A stretch of DNA of 64,000 nt from Burkholderia sp. Bp9143 (GCF_003853645.1 NZ_QTPO01000048.1:1-64000); one strand, 5' to 3'; counted from the first letter of the stretch, positions 52,598 through 62,805 are shown. Program-made: numbers and translations. The notes: a model not told the origin generated them from the sequence alone.

Positions 52598-52608
52598 TGG
52601 TCATACCA
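52598..52608. promoter_or_regulatory. GlcC-type operator 2, next to the glcC start codon
   Basis: A second TGGTCATACCA ending two bases before ATG 52611. It occupies the ribosome-binding position of glcC, so binding there should autorepress the regulator. Confidence 0.75.
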
Positions 52609-52610
52609 GT

Positions 52611-53381
52611 ATGGAAATGCAGGATCGACAAGCGCCGGCGCGCAATGTCGCCGACGTCGTCGCCGAGCGGATCGAGCAGCTGATCGTCGACGGCGTGCTG
52701 AAGGCCGGACAGGCGCTGCCGTCCGAGCGGCGGCTCACCGAGAAGCTCGGCGTGTCGCGCACGGCTGTGCGCGAAGGGATGAAGCTGCTGCGTGCGCGCG
52801 GGATCATCGACACGACGCACGGCAAGGGTTCGTTCGTTGCGAGCCTGACCCCGCAGCGCGAAGTCTCGCCGATGATGCATCTGCTCGGTTCGCAGCCGCG
52901 CACGCTGTACGACCTGTTCGAGGTGCGCGGCATGCTCGAGACCGAAGCCGCGCGGCTTGCCGCGCTGCGCGGGACGCCCGCCGACTTCATCCTGATCAAG
53001 CGCCGCTACGAGGAAATGACGGCGGCCGATGCGCAGGATCTCGATCCGGCCGCGCGCGCGAAGCTCGACCATGCGTTCCATCTCGCGATCTGCGAGGCGT
53101 CGCATAACCCGGTGCTCGTCAATACGCTGCAGTCACTGACCGATCTGCTGCTCAGTTCCGTGTTCGCGTCGGTGAACAATCTCTATCATCGCGAGCCGCT
53201 GAAGAAGCAGATCGACCGTCAGCACGCGCGGCTCTACAACGCGGTGACCGGGCGGCTGCCCGACCAGGCACGCAAGGCCGCGAGCGAGCATATCCGGCAG
53301 TGCGTCGACTATCTGCGCGAGATCGAAGCGGAGGAGCAGCGACTCGTGCGCTCGACGCTGCGCCTCGAAGGGTGGACCTGA
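52611..53381 (+). CDS. glcC: GntR/FadR-family regulator of glycolate use
   Basis: A 256-residue FadR-subfamily GntR regulator: winged helix-turn-helix (about residues 12-78, LPSERRLTEKLGVSRTAVRE) and an all-helical FCD ligand domain (about 95-240) with metal-binding histidines in DHAFHLAI and the later HARLYNAV segment. Divergent from glcD with two identical TGGTCATACCA sites between, so it is most likely GlcC, responding to glycolate. ATG 52617 is an alternative start. Confidence 0.9.
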   Translation: MEMQDRQAPARNVADVVAERIEQLIVDGVLKAGQALPSERRLTEKLGVSRTAVREGMKLLRARGIIDTTHGKGSFVASLTPQREVSPMMHLLGSQPRTLYDLFEVRGMLETEAARLAALRGTPADFILIKRRYEEMTAADAQDLDPAARAKLDHAFHLAICEASHNPVLVNTLQSLTDLLLSSVFASVNNLYHREPLKKQIDRQHARLYNAVTGRLPDQARKAASEHIRQCVDYLREIEAEEQRLVRSTLRLEGWT

Positions 53382-53577
53382 GCCGAATCAACCGGCGTGG
53401 CCGTTGCTGCCATGACGTGTATCAAGCATGTTGCGCTGGCCGTGCGGCCTGACAGTCGAATATGTCACAATGTGATCTATTCGATGCGTGGCCCGACACG
53501 AACCGTTTCACCTTTGCGCGACATGCGCTTCGGCTGTTAACCGTGACGCGCCGCCGATCCTTGAAGGAGGACGCTGC

Positions 53578-55059
53578 ATGTCGATTCCGACGCGTGGCGA
53601 CGGGCCCGAGGCCCGCGCCGTCCAGATCCTGCATCGCCCTGTCTGCGACCTGCTCGGCTGTGTATGGCCGATCGTGCTCGCGGGCATGGGCGGCGTCGCG
53701 CGGGCGGAGCTCGCGAGTGCGGTGAGCGCGGCCGGCGGGTTCGGCTTTCTCGGGATGGTGCGTGAGCCGGTCACGTTGATCCGGCGCGAAGTCGCATTAG
53801 TTCGCGCGGCCACCGAGCGGCCGTTCGGCGTGAACCTGATTCCCGCGTCTACGCCGGCCGAACTGCTTGATGCGCAGATCGATGCGTGTATCGAATTGCG
53901 CGTGCCGGTCGTTGCGCTGTTCTGGGACGTGATGCCGGGCGTCGTGCGGCGTCTGCGCGATGCGGGTGTGCGGGTGGTTCATCAGGTCGGGTCGCTCGAC
54001 GATGCGCATGCGGCGGAGGCTGCTGGTGCGCAGGCGTTGATCGTTCAGGGGCGCGAGGCGGGTGGCCACGTGCGTGGTGATCGGCCGCTGGCCGAGTTGC
54101 TGCCTGAAGTGGTTCACGCGACGCGGTTGCCGGTGCTCGCGGCGGGCGGGATCGTCGACGGCACGGACGTGGCCGCCGCGATGGCGCTCGGCGCGCAGGG
54201 CGCGGTGATGGGCACGGCGTTCATCGCGACGCACGAGTCGTTCGCGCATGCGTATCACCAGCAGCGGATCGTCGATGCGCGTGACGGCGACACGCTGCTG
54301 ACCGACATTTTTCACATCAACTGGCCGCGCGGCGCGCGTGTGCGTGTGCTGCCGTCGAGTGTCACGCGTGGCGAGCGGGGTGATCCGTTCGGTGACGAGC
54401 GCGTGGTGATCGGTGACGAGGAAGGGCGGCCGATCTACCTGTTCAGTACCGACTCGCCGCTGCGCACGATGACCGGTGATTTCGAGGCGATGGCGTTGTA
54501 TGCGGGCACGGGGGCAGGGCGGATCGGCGCGATCGAGTCAGCGGGCGATGTGCTGCGCCGGATCGTGCTCGATGCGGCGGCGATCGTCGAGAAAGGGGCT
54601 GGCGCTTCAGCGGCGGGCGAGATGGATGAGAATCGTACGGCGTTGCTCGCGGCGCTCGATGAACTGCTGGAGGCGGAGCGCGCGGGCGCACGCGTCGCGT
54701 CGGAGACGGCTGCCGAGGTCAACGACGATCCCGAACTGCATCGGTTGATCGCGCATATCCGCCAGGACGAGGCGCATTGGTGCAGCGTGCTCGTCGATGC
54801 GATTCGCACGCTCGGCGCGACGCCGACGCGTGCGACCGGTTCGTTCTATGAAAAGGCGATGGCGATCGACGATCTGGCTCAGCGGATGGCGTTCTTGAAC
54901 CGCGGCCAGAGGTGGGTCGTGCGCAAGCTGCAGGCACTGCTGCCGACGCTCGCGGATCCGGATATTCACCACGCGCTGTCGCTGATGCTGGTCGCGCATG
55001 AGAAGAATATCGGGGCGGTGGATGTGCGGTTGAGGGAGGGTGGGGTGGGCGACGCATAG
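53578..55059 (+). CDS. Nitronate monooxygenase fused to a ferritin-like (DUF6306-type) domain
   Basis: A 493-residue two-part protein. Residues about 15-330 are an FMN-dependent nitronate monooxygenase/2-nitropropane dioxygenase barrel (GMGGVARAELASAVSAAGGFG, VQGREAGGHVRG, AAGGIVDG, ALGAQGAVMGTAF). Residues about 355-490 form an all-helical ferritin-like domain with E..H patterns (DEAHWCSVLVDAI, VAHEKNIGAVDVRL). AAGGAGG precedes ATG 53578. It should detoxify nitronates; the helical domain may bind metal or protein. Fusion of the two is the unusual point. Confidence 0.88.
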   Translation: MSIPTRGDGPEARAVQILHRPVCDLLGCVWPIVLAGMGGVARAELASAVSAAGGFGFLGMVREPVTLIRREVALVRAATERPFGVNLIPASTPAELLDAQIDACIELRVPVVALFWDVMPGVVRRLRDAGVRVVHQVGSLDDAHAAEAAGAQALIVQGREAGGHVRGDRPLAELLPEVVHATRLPVLAAGGIVDGTDVAAAMALGAQGAVMGTAFIATHESFAHAYHQQRIVDARDGDTLLTDIFHINWPRGARVRVLPSSVTRGERGDPFGDERVVIGDEEGRPIYLFSTDSPLRTMTGDFEAMALYAGTGAGRIGAIESAGDVLRRIVLDAAAIVEKGAGASAAGEMDENRTALLAALDELLEAERAGARVASETAAEVNDDPELHRLIAHIRQDEAHWCSVLVDAIRTLGATPTRATGSFYEKAMAIDDLAQRMAFLNRGQRWVVRKLQALLPTLADPDIHHALSLMLVAHEKNIGAVDVRLREGGVGDA

Positions 55060-55153
55060 TCGGGCCTGCGAGACATCCAGCGTCCGACCCGGCGGGAGAA
55101 CCGAAAGGCGGGAAACCACGACGGCAGTCCGGCTACGCTTGCCGGCGATGGCG

Positions 55154-56275
55154 TCAGCCGTCGAACGGCGCCAGCTCGTAACTCGTGCTCCGGCCGCCGG
55201 ACAACGAACGACGCAGCACACCGTGCGAGACGAGTTCGCCGATATCGCGCAGCGCCGTATCTTGCGAGCACTTTGCGAGGGCTGCCCATTTGGTGGTCGT
55301 CAGCTTTCCTTCGAAGCCGTCGAGCAAGCGGTTCATGACCTTGGCCTGGCGTTCGTTCATCGCGAGGCCCGCATATCGTTGCCAGAAGCGCGCCTTGACC
55401 AGGACCGCATCGAGCGTCGTGTGCGCGTGATCGACGGCCCGCCCCAGGGTGTTCAGAAACCACGCGAGCCATTCGGTGACGTCGAGCGAACCGCGCTGCG
55501 TACGCTCCAGCACGTCGTAGTACGCGTTGCGTTCGCGCTGGATTTGCGCCGACAGGCTATAGAAACGTTGTGGACTCCGATCGGCGCGCGCCAGCACCAG
55601 ATCCCCGAGCGCGCGCGCGATACGGCCGTTGCCGTCGTCGAACGGGTGGAGCGTGACGAACCACAGGTGGGCCAGGCCGGCCCGGATCAGCAAAGGTTCG
55701 GCCGGCGACGCATTGAGCCATGCGAGAAAGCGGTGGATCTCGCTGGTCAGGCGCGAGGCGGGCGGTGCTTCGAAATGCACGCGCTGCCGGCCGATCGGTC
55801 CGGACACCACCTGCATCGGCCCGCTCGCGTCCGTACGCCATGCGCCGACCGTGATTCGCGACATCCCCGAATAGCCGGTCGGGAAGAGAGCGGCATGCCA
55901 CCCGCACAAGCGGCTTTCGGTGACCGGCGCCGCGGAATGGGTCGTCGCATCCAGCACCATGTCGACCACGCCCTCGACGTGGCGATCGATTGGCGCCAGC
56001 GCACCGATATCGACACCAAGCCGGCGCGCAATCGACGATCGAACCGATGCGACGTTCAGGCTTTCGCCCTCGATGGCACTGGTCTTGACGACGTCCTCCG
56101 TCAGCGCGGCCAGGCTGGCCTCGCCGCGCAGCGACAGGCCGATATCCGCCAATCGCCCGACCAGCATGCCTTGCGCACGGCTGACGTCGGCGAGTGGCGC
56201 GGCGAGTGTCGGGAGGTCGAAGCGCCATGCAGGCCAGTCGGCCGACTCCCAGATGAAGGTGTAATCTCCGCTCAT
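55154..56275 (-). CDS. Fic-family AMPylase with N-terminal inhibitory helix
   Basis: A 373-residue Fic protein. An N-terminal DUF4172-like region carries the inhibitory motif TSAIEGE (about residues 62-68). The Fic core has HPFDDGNGR at residues 210-218 followed by IAR, a complete active site. A C-terminal winged-helix region (about 310-365, AKCSQDTALRDIGELVSHGVLRR) should bind DNA. Self-inhibited class II Fic proteins transfer AMP to targets when the helix is released. The start codon sits in the loop of a perfect 9-bp inverted repeat. Confidence 0.92.
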   Translation of the reverse strand: MSGDYTFIWESADWPAWRFDLPTLAAPLADVSRAQGMLVGRLADIGLSLRGEASLAALTEDVVKTSAIEGESLNVASVRSSIARRLGVDIGALAPIDRHVEGVVDMVLDATTHSAAPVTESRLCGWHAALFPTGYSGMSRITVGAWRTDASGPMQVVSGPIGRQRVHFEAPPASRLTSEIHRFLAWLNASPAEPLLIRAGLAHLWFVTLHPFDDGNGRIARALGDLVLARADRSPQRFYSLSAQIQRERNAYYDVLERTQRGSLDVTEWLAWFLNTLGRAVDHAHTTLDAVLVKARFWQRYAGLAMNERQAKVMNRLLDGFEGKLTTTKWAALAKCSQDTALRDIGELVSHGVLRRSLSGGRSTSYELAPFDG

Positions 56276-56287
56276 GATGCGGAGATT
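56263..56287. promoter_or_regulatory. Inverted repeat around the fic start codon
   Basis: AATCTCCGC (56263-56271) and GCGGAGATT (56279-56287) flank TCATGAT, whose central CAT is the fic start codon on the minus strand. It could be an operator for the Fic winged helix or an mRNA hairpin hiding the start. Confidence 0.6.
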
Positions 56288-56296
56288 ATCCCACCG

Positions 56297-56358
56297 ATTC
56301 ACCGCGCGATTCAATATTCACCGCAAATTATGCGGAGAATAGCCGCTCTATTCACCGC
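56297..56358. repeat. Three ATTCACCGC direct repeats upstream of fic
   Basis: ATTCACCGC occurs at 56297-56305, 56316-56324 and 56350-56358. They fall in the fic promoter region and look like regulator-binding half-sites. Confidence 0.6.
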
Positions 56359-56379
56359 ACCGTCAAACCCGGCGGAACC

Positions 56380-56402
56380 AAAAAAAGCCCGCCGAAGCGG
56401 GC
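56380..56402 (-). terminator. Intrinsic terminator of the sugar ABC operon
   Basis: GCCCGC-CGAA-GCGGGC (56387-56402) with a run of A to its left (56380-56386). On the minus strand this is a stem with a TTCG tetraloop followed by a T tract, 50 bp after the last permease gene. Confidence 0.88.
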
Positions 56403-56452
56403 AATCCTCTCGATGAAGAGGGGGAGATCCGAATCCGCAGGACCGCGCCGGC

Positions 56453-57304
56453 TCAACCTTTCGTCGCCCCGAACGTCAGCCCCGCGACGAAATGCTTCTG
56501 CATCGCGAAGAACATCGCGACCGACGGCAGCGCGGCGAGAATCGACCCGGCCGACACGAGGTTCCAGGAAGTGGTCCATTGCCCCTTCAGCGCCGCGACG
56601 CCCGCGGTGATCGGCGCGGCCTCATCGCCTTGCGTGAGACACAGCGCCCAGAAGTAATCGTTCCACACGAACGTGAACACGAGGATCGCAAGCGCCGCCA
56701 GCGCAGGCCGGATCAGCGGCAAGACGATCCGCCAGAACACCGTCCACTCACCCGCGCCCTCGATCCGCGCCGCCTCGATCAACTCGAACGGCAACTGCTT
56801 GATGAAGTTCCGCAGAAACAGCGTGCAGAACCCCGTCTGAAACGCGACGTGAAAGAGAATCAACGCCTCGACCGTATTGAACACCCCGAGCCTGAGCGAC
56901 AAATCACGAACGGGAATCATCAACACCTGCACCGGCACGAAGTTCCCCGCGACGAACGTGCCGAACAACGCGGCATTCCCGCGAAACCGGTAAGTCGCCA
57001 GCGCGAACCCGGCCATCGCCGCCAGCGCGATCGACCCGAGCACCGACGGCACCGTGATCTGCACGCTGTTCCAGAAGTAATGCAGCATCGGTGACGTGGT
57101 CAGCGCGTCGCGATAGTTCTCGATCATCGAGAAGTGCCTCGGCCAGCCCCAGTAGTGACCTTCGACCAGTTCCTCGGTCGAGCGCACCGACGTGACGAAC
57201 ACCGCGATCATCGGCAGCAGCCAGATCACGAGCGCGACGGGCAGCGACAGCTTGTACAGCCGGCGCGATACCGGCTTCCAGTGGGCAACGGGTGTCGGAA
57301 ACAT
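56453..57304 (-). CDS. Sugar ABC transporter permease (MalG-type)
   Basis: A 283-residue inner-membrane permease with six helices and the EAA loop EAARIEGAGEWTVFWRIVLP (about residues 187-206) that contacts the ATPase. Family CUT1, the MalG-like partner. It is the last gene of the operon, 21 bp after the MalF-type gene, and followed by a strong terminator. Confidence 0.95.
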   Translation of the reverse strand: MFPTPVAHWKPVSRRLYKLSLPVALVIWLLPMIAVFVTSVRSTEELVEGHYWGWPRHFSMIENYRDALTTSPMLHYFWNSVQITVPSVLGSIALAAMAGFALATYRFRGNAALFGTFVAGNFVPVQVLMIPVRDLSLRLGVFNTVEALILFHVAFQTGFCTLFLRNFIKQLPFELIEAARIEGAGEWTVFWRIVLPLIRPALAALAILVFTFVWNDYFWALCLTQGDEAAPITAGVAALKGQWTTSWNLVSAGSILAALPSVAMFFAMQKHFVAGLTFGATKG

Positions 57305-57325
57305 GATCGATGAATCCCCGGTAGG

Positions 57326-58279
57326 TCACTGCTCGTTGCGCAGCAGGCGGCGCAACTGGAACACGATGTAGACGAGCATGATCGCGAACAGCACGACCGC
57401 GATCGACGCGGAATAGCCGAGCCGGTAGTACTTGATCGCCTGGTCGTACATGTAATACGCGAGCACGGTCGAACTCTCGAACGGGCCGCCGCCCGTCATC
57501 ACGGAGATCAGGTCGAAGCTGCGCAGCGCGCCGATCACCGTGACGACGATCGCCATGAACGTGGTCGGCCGCAGTTGCGGCAGCACGACGTGCCACAGCA
57601 GCGCGAAGCCGCGCGCGCCTTCCATCCGCGCCGCTTCGATCTGCTCCGGGTTCACCGACGTGAGGCCGGTCAGGTACAGGATCATGCAGTACGCGGTCTG
57701 CGGCCACAGCGCGGCGAACACGATGCCGAACGTCGCGTAGCGCGCATCGCCGAGCACCGGGATCCCGTGTCCGGCGATCAGCGCGAGCAGCCCGAAGGTC
57801 GGATCGTAGAACCACGAGAAGATCAAACCGACGACCACGCCCGACAACACGAACGGCGCGAAAAACAGCGACTTCACGAGCCGGATGCCGGCGACAGCCT
57901 GGTTCAGGTACAGCGCGAGCGCGAGGCCGAGCGGCGGCGCGAGCATGAACAGCGCGAGCCAGATCACGTTGTTGCGCAGCGCGGTGTAGAAGGTCGGCGC
58001 GTGCAGTAGCTCCGCGTAGTTCGCGAGACCGACGAACGTGCGCTCGGTCATCCCGTCCCAGTTGCAGAGGCTCAGCCACAGCGTCGACAGGATCGGCCAG
58101 ATCACATAGACGGCAACCATTGCGCACGCGGGCGCAAGAAAGAGCCACGCGGCACGCCGTTGCCGCCGCACGGCCGGCGACGGGCGGCGCGCGGGCAGCG
58201 CAGAGGCGGCGGATGCGCCGCGCGGTGGCGGCGCGGCGCCAGCGCCGGCGGGCGGGGTGGACGTGATCGGACGGGACAC
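57326..58279 (-). CDS. Sugar ABC transporter permease (MalF-type)
   Basis: A 317-residue CUT1 permease with a long Pro/Ala-rich N-terminus, six membrane helices from about residue 45 on and the EAA loop EAARMEGARGFALLWHVVLP (about 212-231). It pairs with the downstream MalG-type permease. It follows the binding-protein gene by 54 bp. Confidence 0.95.
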   Translation of the reverse strand: MSRPITSTPPAGAGAAPPPRGASAASALPARRPSPAVRRQRRAAWLFLAPACAMVAVYVIWPILSTLWLSLCNWDGMTERTFVGLANYAELLHAPTFYTALRNNVIWLALFMLAPPLGLALALYLNQAVAGIRLVKSLFFAPFVLSGVVVGLIFSWFYDPTFGLLALIAGHGIPVLGDARYATFGIVFAALWPQTAYCMILYLTGLTSVNPEQIEAARMEGARGFALLWHVVLPQLRPTTFMAIVVTVIGALRSFDLISVMTGGGPFESSTVLAYYMYDQAIKYYRLGYSASIAVVLFAIMLVYIVFQLRRLLRNEQ

Positions 58280-58333
58280 GGCAAGCCTCCTGGGCGGACG
58301 CGGCGGCGCAAGGCCGCCGCAGGGGTCACGCGG

Positions 58334-59593
58334 TTACTTCTTGTAGATCCGCTTGCGGGTCTGCTCGAGTTGCGCAAGCACGGTATCGAGCTGCGCCGGA
58401 TTCGCGACGAACTGCTGCATCCCCTTCATCCCTTCGTCGGCCATTTCCTTCGTCATGTCGCGGTCGTAGAACTGCGCGACGCCGCCCTTCGTGTCGGCGA
58501 GGATCCGGAAGCCGATCCGCGAGATCGGATCGGCCGGCTCCGGCGACTTGCTGTTGGCCGACAGCGAGCCGAGCCCTTCCGCGAGCTTCGCGCCCATCTC
58601 GGGCGTTTCGACGAACGCGAGGAACGTGTGCGCGTCGGCCTTGTTCTTCGCCTTGGTCGGGATGTGCAGCGATTCGACCGGGCCGTCCTCGGCGGTCGGC
58701 ACCTTCGGGTCGATGATCGGGAAGCGGTAATAGCCCATTTCCTGCTTCACGTTCGGCGGAAAGCCCGCGGCGATGAAGGTGCCCATCAGCATCATCGCGG
58801 CCTTGCCCTGGAACAGGAACGGCTGCGCGCCGTCGAGATCGTAGGACAGCGCGTTGTCGATGAAGTAGCCCGCATCGATCAGCGATTTCCACGTCGTGTA
58901 GACCTTCTTCACGCGCGGGTCGGTGTACGGCACGTCGCCGGCCATCAGTTGCTGGTGGAACGCGTTGCCGTTCAGCCGCAGGTCGAGATAGTCGAACCAG
59001 CCGGCGAGCGTCCACGCGTCGCGGCCGCCGACCGCGATCGGCGTGATGCCGGCGGCCTTCAGCTTCTTGCACGCATCGAGAAACTGGTCCCAGGTCTTCG
59101 GCTCGTCGGCGATGCCGACCTTGCTGAACAGGTCCTTGCGGTAGAACAGCCCCCACGAGTAATAGACGGTCGGCGCCGCGTACTGCTTGCCGTTGTACGA
59201 CGACGCATCGCGCGTCGACGCGTACATCGCGCCCCAGCCGTTCTTCGTCCAGTCGCCGCTCAGGTCCTCGAACAGCCCGCGCTTCGCGTAGTACGCCATC
59301 CGCTCGCCCGCGTGCCAGTTCACCACGTCGGGCGCGACGGTCGTGAGCCACGCGGGGAGCTGCACCTTGTACGCTTCCTCGTCGACGAAGGTGGGCTTCA
59401 CGTCGATGTCGGGATGGGCCTTGTGGAACGCTTCGAGCGTCGACTGCCAGACCGCGCGCTGGCTGGCGCCCTTGAACGCGATGTTGATCGTCAGCGTGCC
59501 CGCGTCGGCCGGCGCCGCGGCGCCGAACGAAGCGAACGCGATGGCGGCGGCGGTCGCAAGCCGGGCGGCGACGCGAAGGGGGCGATGTGTCAT
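58334..59593 (-). CDS. Sugar ABC transporter substrate-binding protein
   Basis: A 419-residue periplasmic binding protein of the CUT1 class. It starts with a signal peptide (MTHRPLRVAARLATAAAIAF, cleavage after ADA) and matches the family over its length (DVKPTFVDEEAYKVQLPAWL, YAAPTVYYSWGLFYRKDLF). ATG 59593 has GGAG six bases upstream; ATG 59605 lacks spacing. It should bring a carbohydrate, probably a beta-galactoside judging from the neighbouring GH42 gene, to the permeases. Confidence 0.93.
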   Translation of the reverse strand: MTHRPLRVAARLATAAAIAFASFGAAAPADAGTLTINIAFKGASQRAVWQSTLEAFHKAHPDIDVKPTFVDEEAYKVQLPAWLTTVAPDVVNWHAGERMAYYAKRGLFEDLSGDWTKNGWGAMYASTRDASSYNGKQYAAPTVYYSWGLFYRKDLFSKVGIADEPKTWDQFLDACKKLKAAGITPIAVGGRDAWTLAGWFDYLDLRLNGNAFHQQLMAGDVPYTDPRVKKVYTTWKSLIDAGYFIDNALSYDLDGAQPFLFQGKAAMMLMGTFIAAGFPPNVKQEMGYYRFPIIDPKVPTAEDGPVESLHIPTKAKNKADAHTFLAFVETPEMGAKLAEGLGSLSANSKSPEPADPISRIGFRILADTKGGVAQFYDRDMTKEMADEGMKGMQQFVANPAQLDTVLAQLEQTRKRIYKK

Positions 59594-59656
59594 GTGTGTC
59601 TCCATTCCTGTGTGTCGTTGTGCGTGACCGGCGCGTCGCGGCGCCGGGGGCGGTTG

Positions 59657-61648
59657 CTACGAACGGCTTCGATACACGGCGACGCCTTGCGGCTCGACCT
59701 GCGCGGCGCCGACCACGAACGCGGACGGCGGCACCGCATCGATCGTATGCGGCGTGCCGCCGTAGTTGAATACGTAGGTGAGGCCGCCGCGCCGGCTCAC
59801 GCGCACGCCGTCGCCGAGCGGCGACGGTGTCAGGCCGGCGTCGGCCGCGACGTCGGCGAACAGGCGCGCGGTGGTCGCGTCGTCGAACAGCGCGGCCCAG
59901 TAGTGCAGGGCGCCGTGCGACACGCAGGCCGGATGACCGTCGGCGAAGCGCGCACGCACGACGCTGCGTGCGTCGTCGTGCAGTTCGACGAGGTCGCGCC
60001 AGTGACGTGCGTCGCCGGTGAGCGGCGAGCCGTCGCGCAACGTGCCGTCGATCCGTTCGGTCACGTTCGGCCGCAGCGATTCGACGCGCCACACGCGCAT
60101 CGGCAGGATCGACGCGAGGGGGCCGGGCGGCAGCGCGGGCGGAATCTGCAGGTCGGCGGTCTTCGAGCCGGTGCGCGGGCCGAACACCGCATGCGCGCCC
60201 GCTGCGGCGAGCCGTGCCGCGAAGTCGTCCGGCACGACCGGCAGCGGCGGCACGACGACGAGCCGGTAGCCGTCGAGCGGCGCGTGCGCGGAAACGATGT
60301 CGACGTCGAGGCCGAGCGAGCGCAGTGCCGAGTAGTACTCGAACGCGAAACGCGGGTAGTGGAAATCGGCGCCTTGCGGCTGCACTTCGAACAGCCACTT
60401 CGCTTCATAGTCGAACACCAGCGCGACGGGCGCGCGCACCGGGCCGTTCGCGTCGGCATCGGCGCCGGCGTCGAGCACGGCCGCGATCTCGTGCGCGACG
60501 CGCTGCGCTTCGCGGCCGCCTTCGTCGAGCTTGTCGTCCGGCGTGTGCAGGCCCGCGTGCATCTGCTCCTGCGCGAACGGCGCCTGCCGCCAGCGGAAGT
60601 ACGACACGCAGCCGGCGCCGTGCGCGAACGCTTCCCAACTCCACAGGCGCACCATGCCCGGCAGCGGCGCGGGGTTCCACTGCGCCCAGTTCACCGGCCC
60701 CGGCTGCTGCTCCATCACCCAGAACGGCAGCTTCGACATTCCGCGATAGAGGTCGTGATTGAACGACGCGAAATCCGGATGGCCGGTGCGCAGCCAGCGC
60801 GCCTTCACGTCGGGCGCGAACCATTGCTCCTCGAGCGCGCCGAGCGGATAGCTGTCCCACGTCGCGATGTCGAGGTCGCGCGCGACTTCGTAGTGGTCGA
60901 ACTCGGTGAAGAGCTGCATGAAGTTGTGCGCGACGGGGCGGCCCGGCGAATGCGCGCGGATCACGTCGACCTGCATCCGGTGATACCGCGCGACTTCGTC
61001 CGACGCGAAGCGCCGGTAGTCGAGGCGGTGCGACGGATGCGCTTCGGTCACGGTGCCGACCGGCGCGTCGACTTCGTCGAAATGCCGGTACTCCATGCTC
61101 CAGAACACGGTGCCCCATGCGCGGTTCAGCGCGTCGATCGTGCCGTAGCGCGCCTTCAGCCATTCACGAAAGCGCACGAGCGCGGCCGGCGAGTAGCTGA
61201 CGACCGTCTGGTGGCAGCCGAGCTCGTTGTCGGTCTGCCAGTAGCGCACGGCCGGGTGGCGGCCGTAGCGTTCGGCGACCGCCGTGCAGATGCGGCGCGA
61301 CGCTTCCAGGTAGGTCGGCGACGAGAAGTCGTAGTGGCGGCGCGACCCGAACTTGCGCGGCCGGCCGTCCGCGCCGATCGCTAGGATGTCGGGGTGACGG
61401 TCGACGAGCCACTTCGGCGGCGTCGCGGTCGGCGTGCACATCACGATCTCGAGGCCGGCCGCGCCGAGCAGGTCGACCGCGCGGTCGAGCCAGCCCCAGT
61501 CGTATTCGCCCGGCGACGGCTCGATGCGGCTCCATGCGAATTCGGCGATCCGCACCTGTGCGATGCCGAGTGCCTTCATCCGGCGGGCGTCGTCCGCCCA
61601 CATCGATTCCGGCCAGTGTTCCGGGTAATAGCAGACTCCGAGGCGCAT
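59657..61648 (-). CDS. GH42 beta-galactosidase
   Basis: A 663-residue glycoside hydrolase family 42 enzyme: N-terminal TIM barrel starting [20 protein letters not shown], acid/base glutamate E142 in QTDNELG and nucleophile E313 in FWVMEQQPG, then the trimerisation domain and a C-terminal beta domain. No signal peptide, so it acts in the cytoplasm on imported oligosaccharide. It lies between the ATPase gene (8 bp) and the binding-protein gene (63 bp) in one operon. Confidence 0.95.
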   Translation of the reverse strand: MRLGVCYYPEHWPESMWADDARRMKALGIAQVRIAEFAWSRIEPSPGEYDWGWLDRAVDLLGAAGLEIVMCTPTATPPKWLVDRHPDILAIGADGRPRKFGSRRHYDFSSPTYLEASRRICTAVAERYGRHPAVRYWQTDNELGCHQTVVSYSPAALVRFREWLKARYGTIDALNRAWGTVFWSMEYRHFDEVDAPVGTVTEAHPSHRLDYRRFASDEVARYHRMQVDVIRAHSPGRPVAHNFMQLFTEFDHYEVARDLDIATWDSYPLGALEEQWFAPDVKARWLRTGHPDFASFNHDLYRGMSKLPFWVMEQQPGPVNWAQWNPAPLPGMVRLWSWEAFAHGAGCVSYFRWRQAPFAQEQMHAGLHTPDDKLDEGGREAQRVAHEIAAVLDAGADADANGPVRAPVALVFDYEAKWLFEVQPQGADFHYPRFAFEYYSALRSLGLDVDIVSAHAPLDGYRLVVVPPLPVVPDDFAARLAAAGAHAVFGPRTGSKTADLQIPPALPPGPLASILPMRVWRVESLRPNVTERIDGTLRDGSPLTGDARHWRDLVELHDDARSVVRARFADGHPACVSHGALHYWAALFDDATTARLFADVAADAGLTPSPLGDGVRVSRRGGLTYVFNYGGTPHTIDAVPPSAFVVGAAQVEPQGVAVYRSRS

Positions 61649-61656
61649 GCCGATCC

Positions 61657-62805
61657 TTATGCGTAATGGTGGACGGGAACGTCGGCACACGCGGGCACCG
61701 CGCGACCGTCTTCGGTGAAGAGGTGACAGGCCGCGGCCGGCGCATGCGCATGCACGCGCTCGCCGCCGCGCACGGCCGCATCGCCGGGTACCTTCGCGAT
61801 CAGCGGCGTGCCGCCGGGCTGGTCGAGGTGCACGTAGGTCTGCTCGCCGAGGCGTTCGACGAGCGCGACGTCGCGCGCGAGCGTCGTCGCGTCGTGCGCG
61901 GCGCCGAGCGTCAGGTGTTCGGGGCGGATGCCGAGCGTGACGGCCGCGCCCGGCGCGAGTGCGGAGCCGTCGCGCGGCAGCGTGAAGGTTTCGCCGGACG
62001 GCACGACGGTGACGGTCGTGTGCCGCGCGTCGCACGCGGCGACGACGGCCGGCAGGAAATTCATTCGCGGCGAGCCGATGAAGCCGGCGACGAAGCGGCT
62101 GGCGGGATGGTGATAGAGGTCGAGCGGCGCGCCGACCTGCGCGATGCTGCCATGCCGCGCGGTGTCGGCACCGGCGTGCAGCAGCACGATCTTGTCGGCG
62201 AGCGTCATCGCCTCGGTCTGGTCGTGCGTCACGTAGACGACGCTCGCGCGTTCGAACTGCCGGTGCAGCTTCGCGATCTCGATGCGGGTCTGGCCGCGCA
62301 GCGCCGCGTCGAGGTTCGACAGCGGTTCGTCGAACAGGAACACACCGGGCTCGCGCACGATCGCACGGCCGATCGCGACGCGCTGACGCTGGCCGCCGGA
62401 CAGCGCCTTCGGCTTGCGCTCGAGCAGCGTGTCGAGCTGCAGGATCCGCGCGGCGTCGCGGACCTTCCGGTCGATCTCGGCCTTCGGCACGCGCGCGAGC
62501 TTCAGCCCGAACGCCATGTTCTCGTAGACCGTCATGTGCGGAAACAGCGCGTAGCTCTGGAACACCATCGCGACGCCGCGTTCGGCGGCCGGCACGTCGT
62601 CGACGCGGCGGCCGTCGATCGACAGCTCGCCGTCGCTCAGGTCCTCGAGGCCCGCGATCATCCGCAGCAGGGTCGACTTGCCGCAGCCGGACGGACCGAG
62701 GAACACGCAGAACTCGTGCGCGCCGATCTCCAGATCGACGTCACGAATGACCGGCGCGTGCTCGCCATAGGCTTTCTGCACGCGCCGCATCGAGATGCTC
62801 GCCAT
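61657..62805 (-). CDS. Sugar ABC transporter ATP-binding protein (MalK/UgpC-type)
   Basis: A 382-residue ABC ATPase. Walker [10 protein letters not shown] at residues 37-45, signature LSGGQ at 135-139, Walker B FLFDEP, and a C-terminal TOBE/OB regulatory domain from about residue 240. ATG 62805 has GGAG upstream. First gene of the ABC-GH42 operon, divergent from a LacI regulator gene with a palindromic operator between. Confidence 0.95.
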   Translation of the reverse strand: MASISMRRVQKAYGEHAPVIRDVDLEIGAHEFCVFLGPSGCGKSTLLRMIAGLEDLSDGELSIDGRRVDDVPAAERGVAMVFQSYALFPHMTVYENMAFGLKLARVPKAEIDRKVRDAARILQLDTLLERKPKALSGGQRQRVAIGRAIVREPGVFLFDEPLSNLDAALRGQTRIEIAKLHRQFERASVVYVTHDQTEAMTLADKIVLLHAGADTARHGSIAQVGAPLDLYHHPASRFVAGFIGSPRMNFLPAVVAACDARHTTVTVVPSGETFTLPRDGSALAPGAAVTLGIRPEHLTLGAAHDATTLARDVALVERLGEQTYVHLDQPGGTPLIAKVPGDAAVRGGERVHAHAPAAACHLFTEDGRAVPACADVPVHHYA

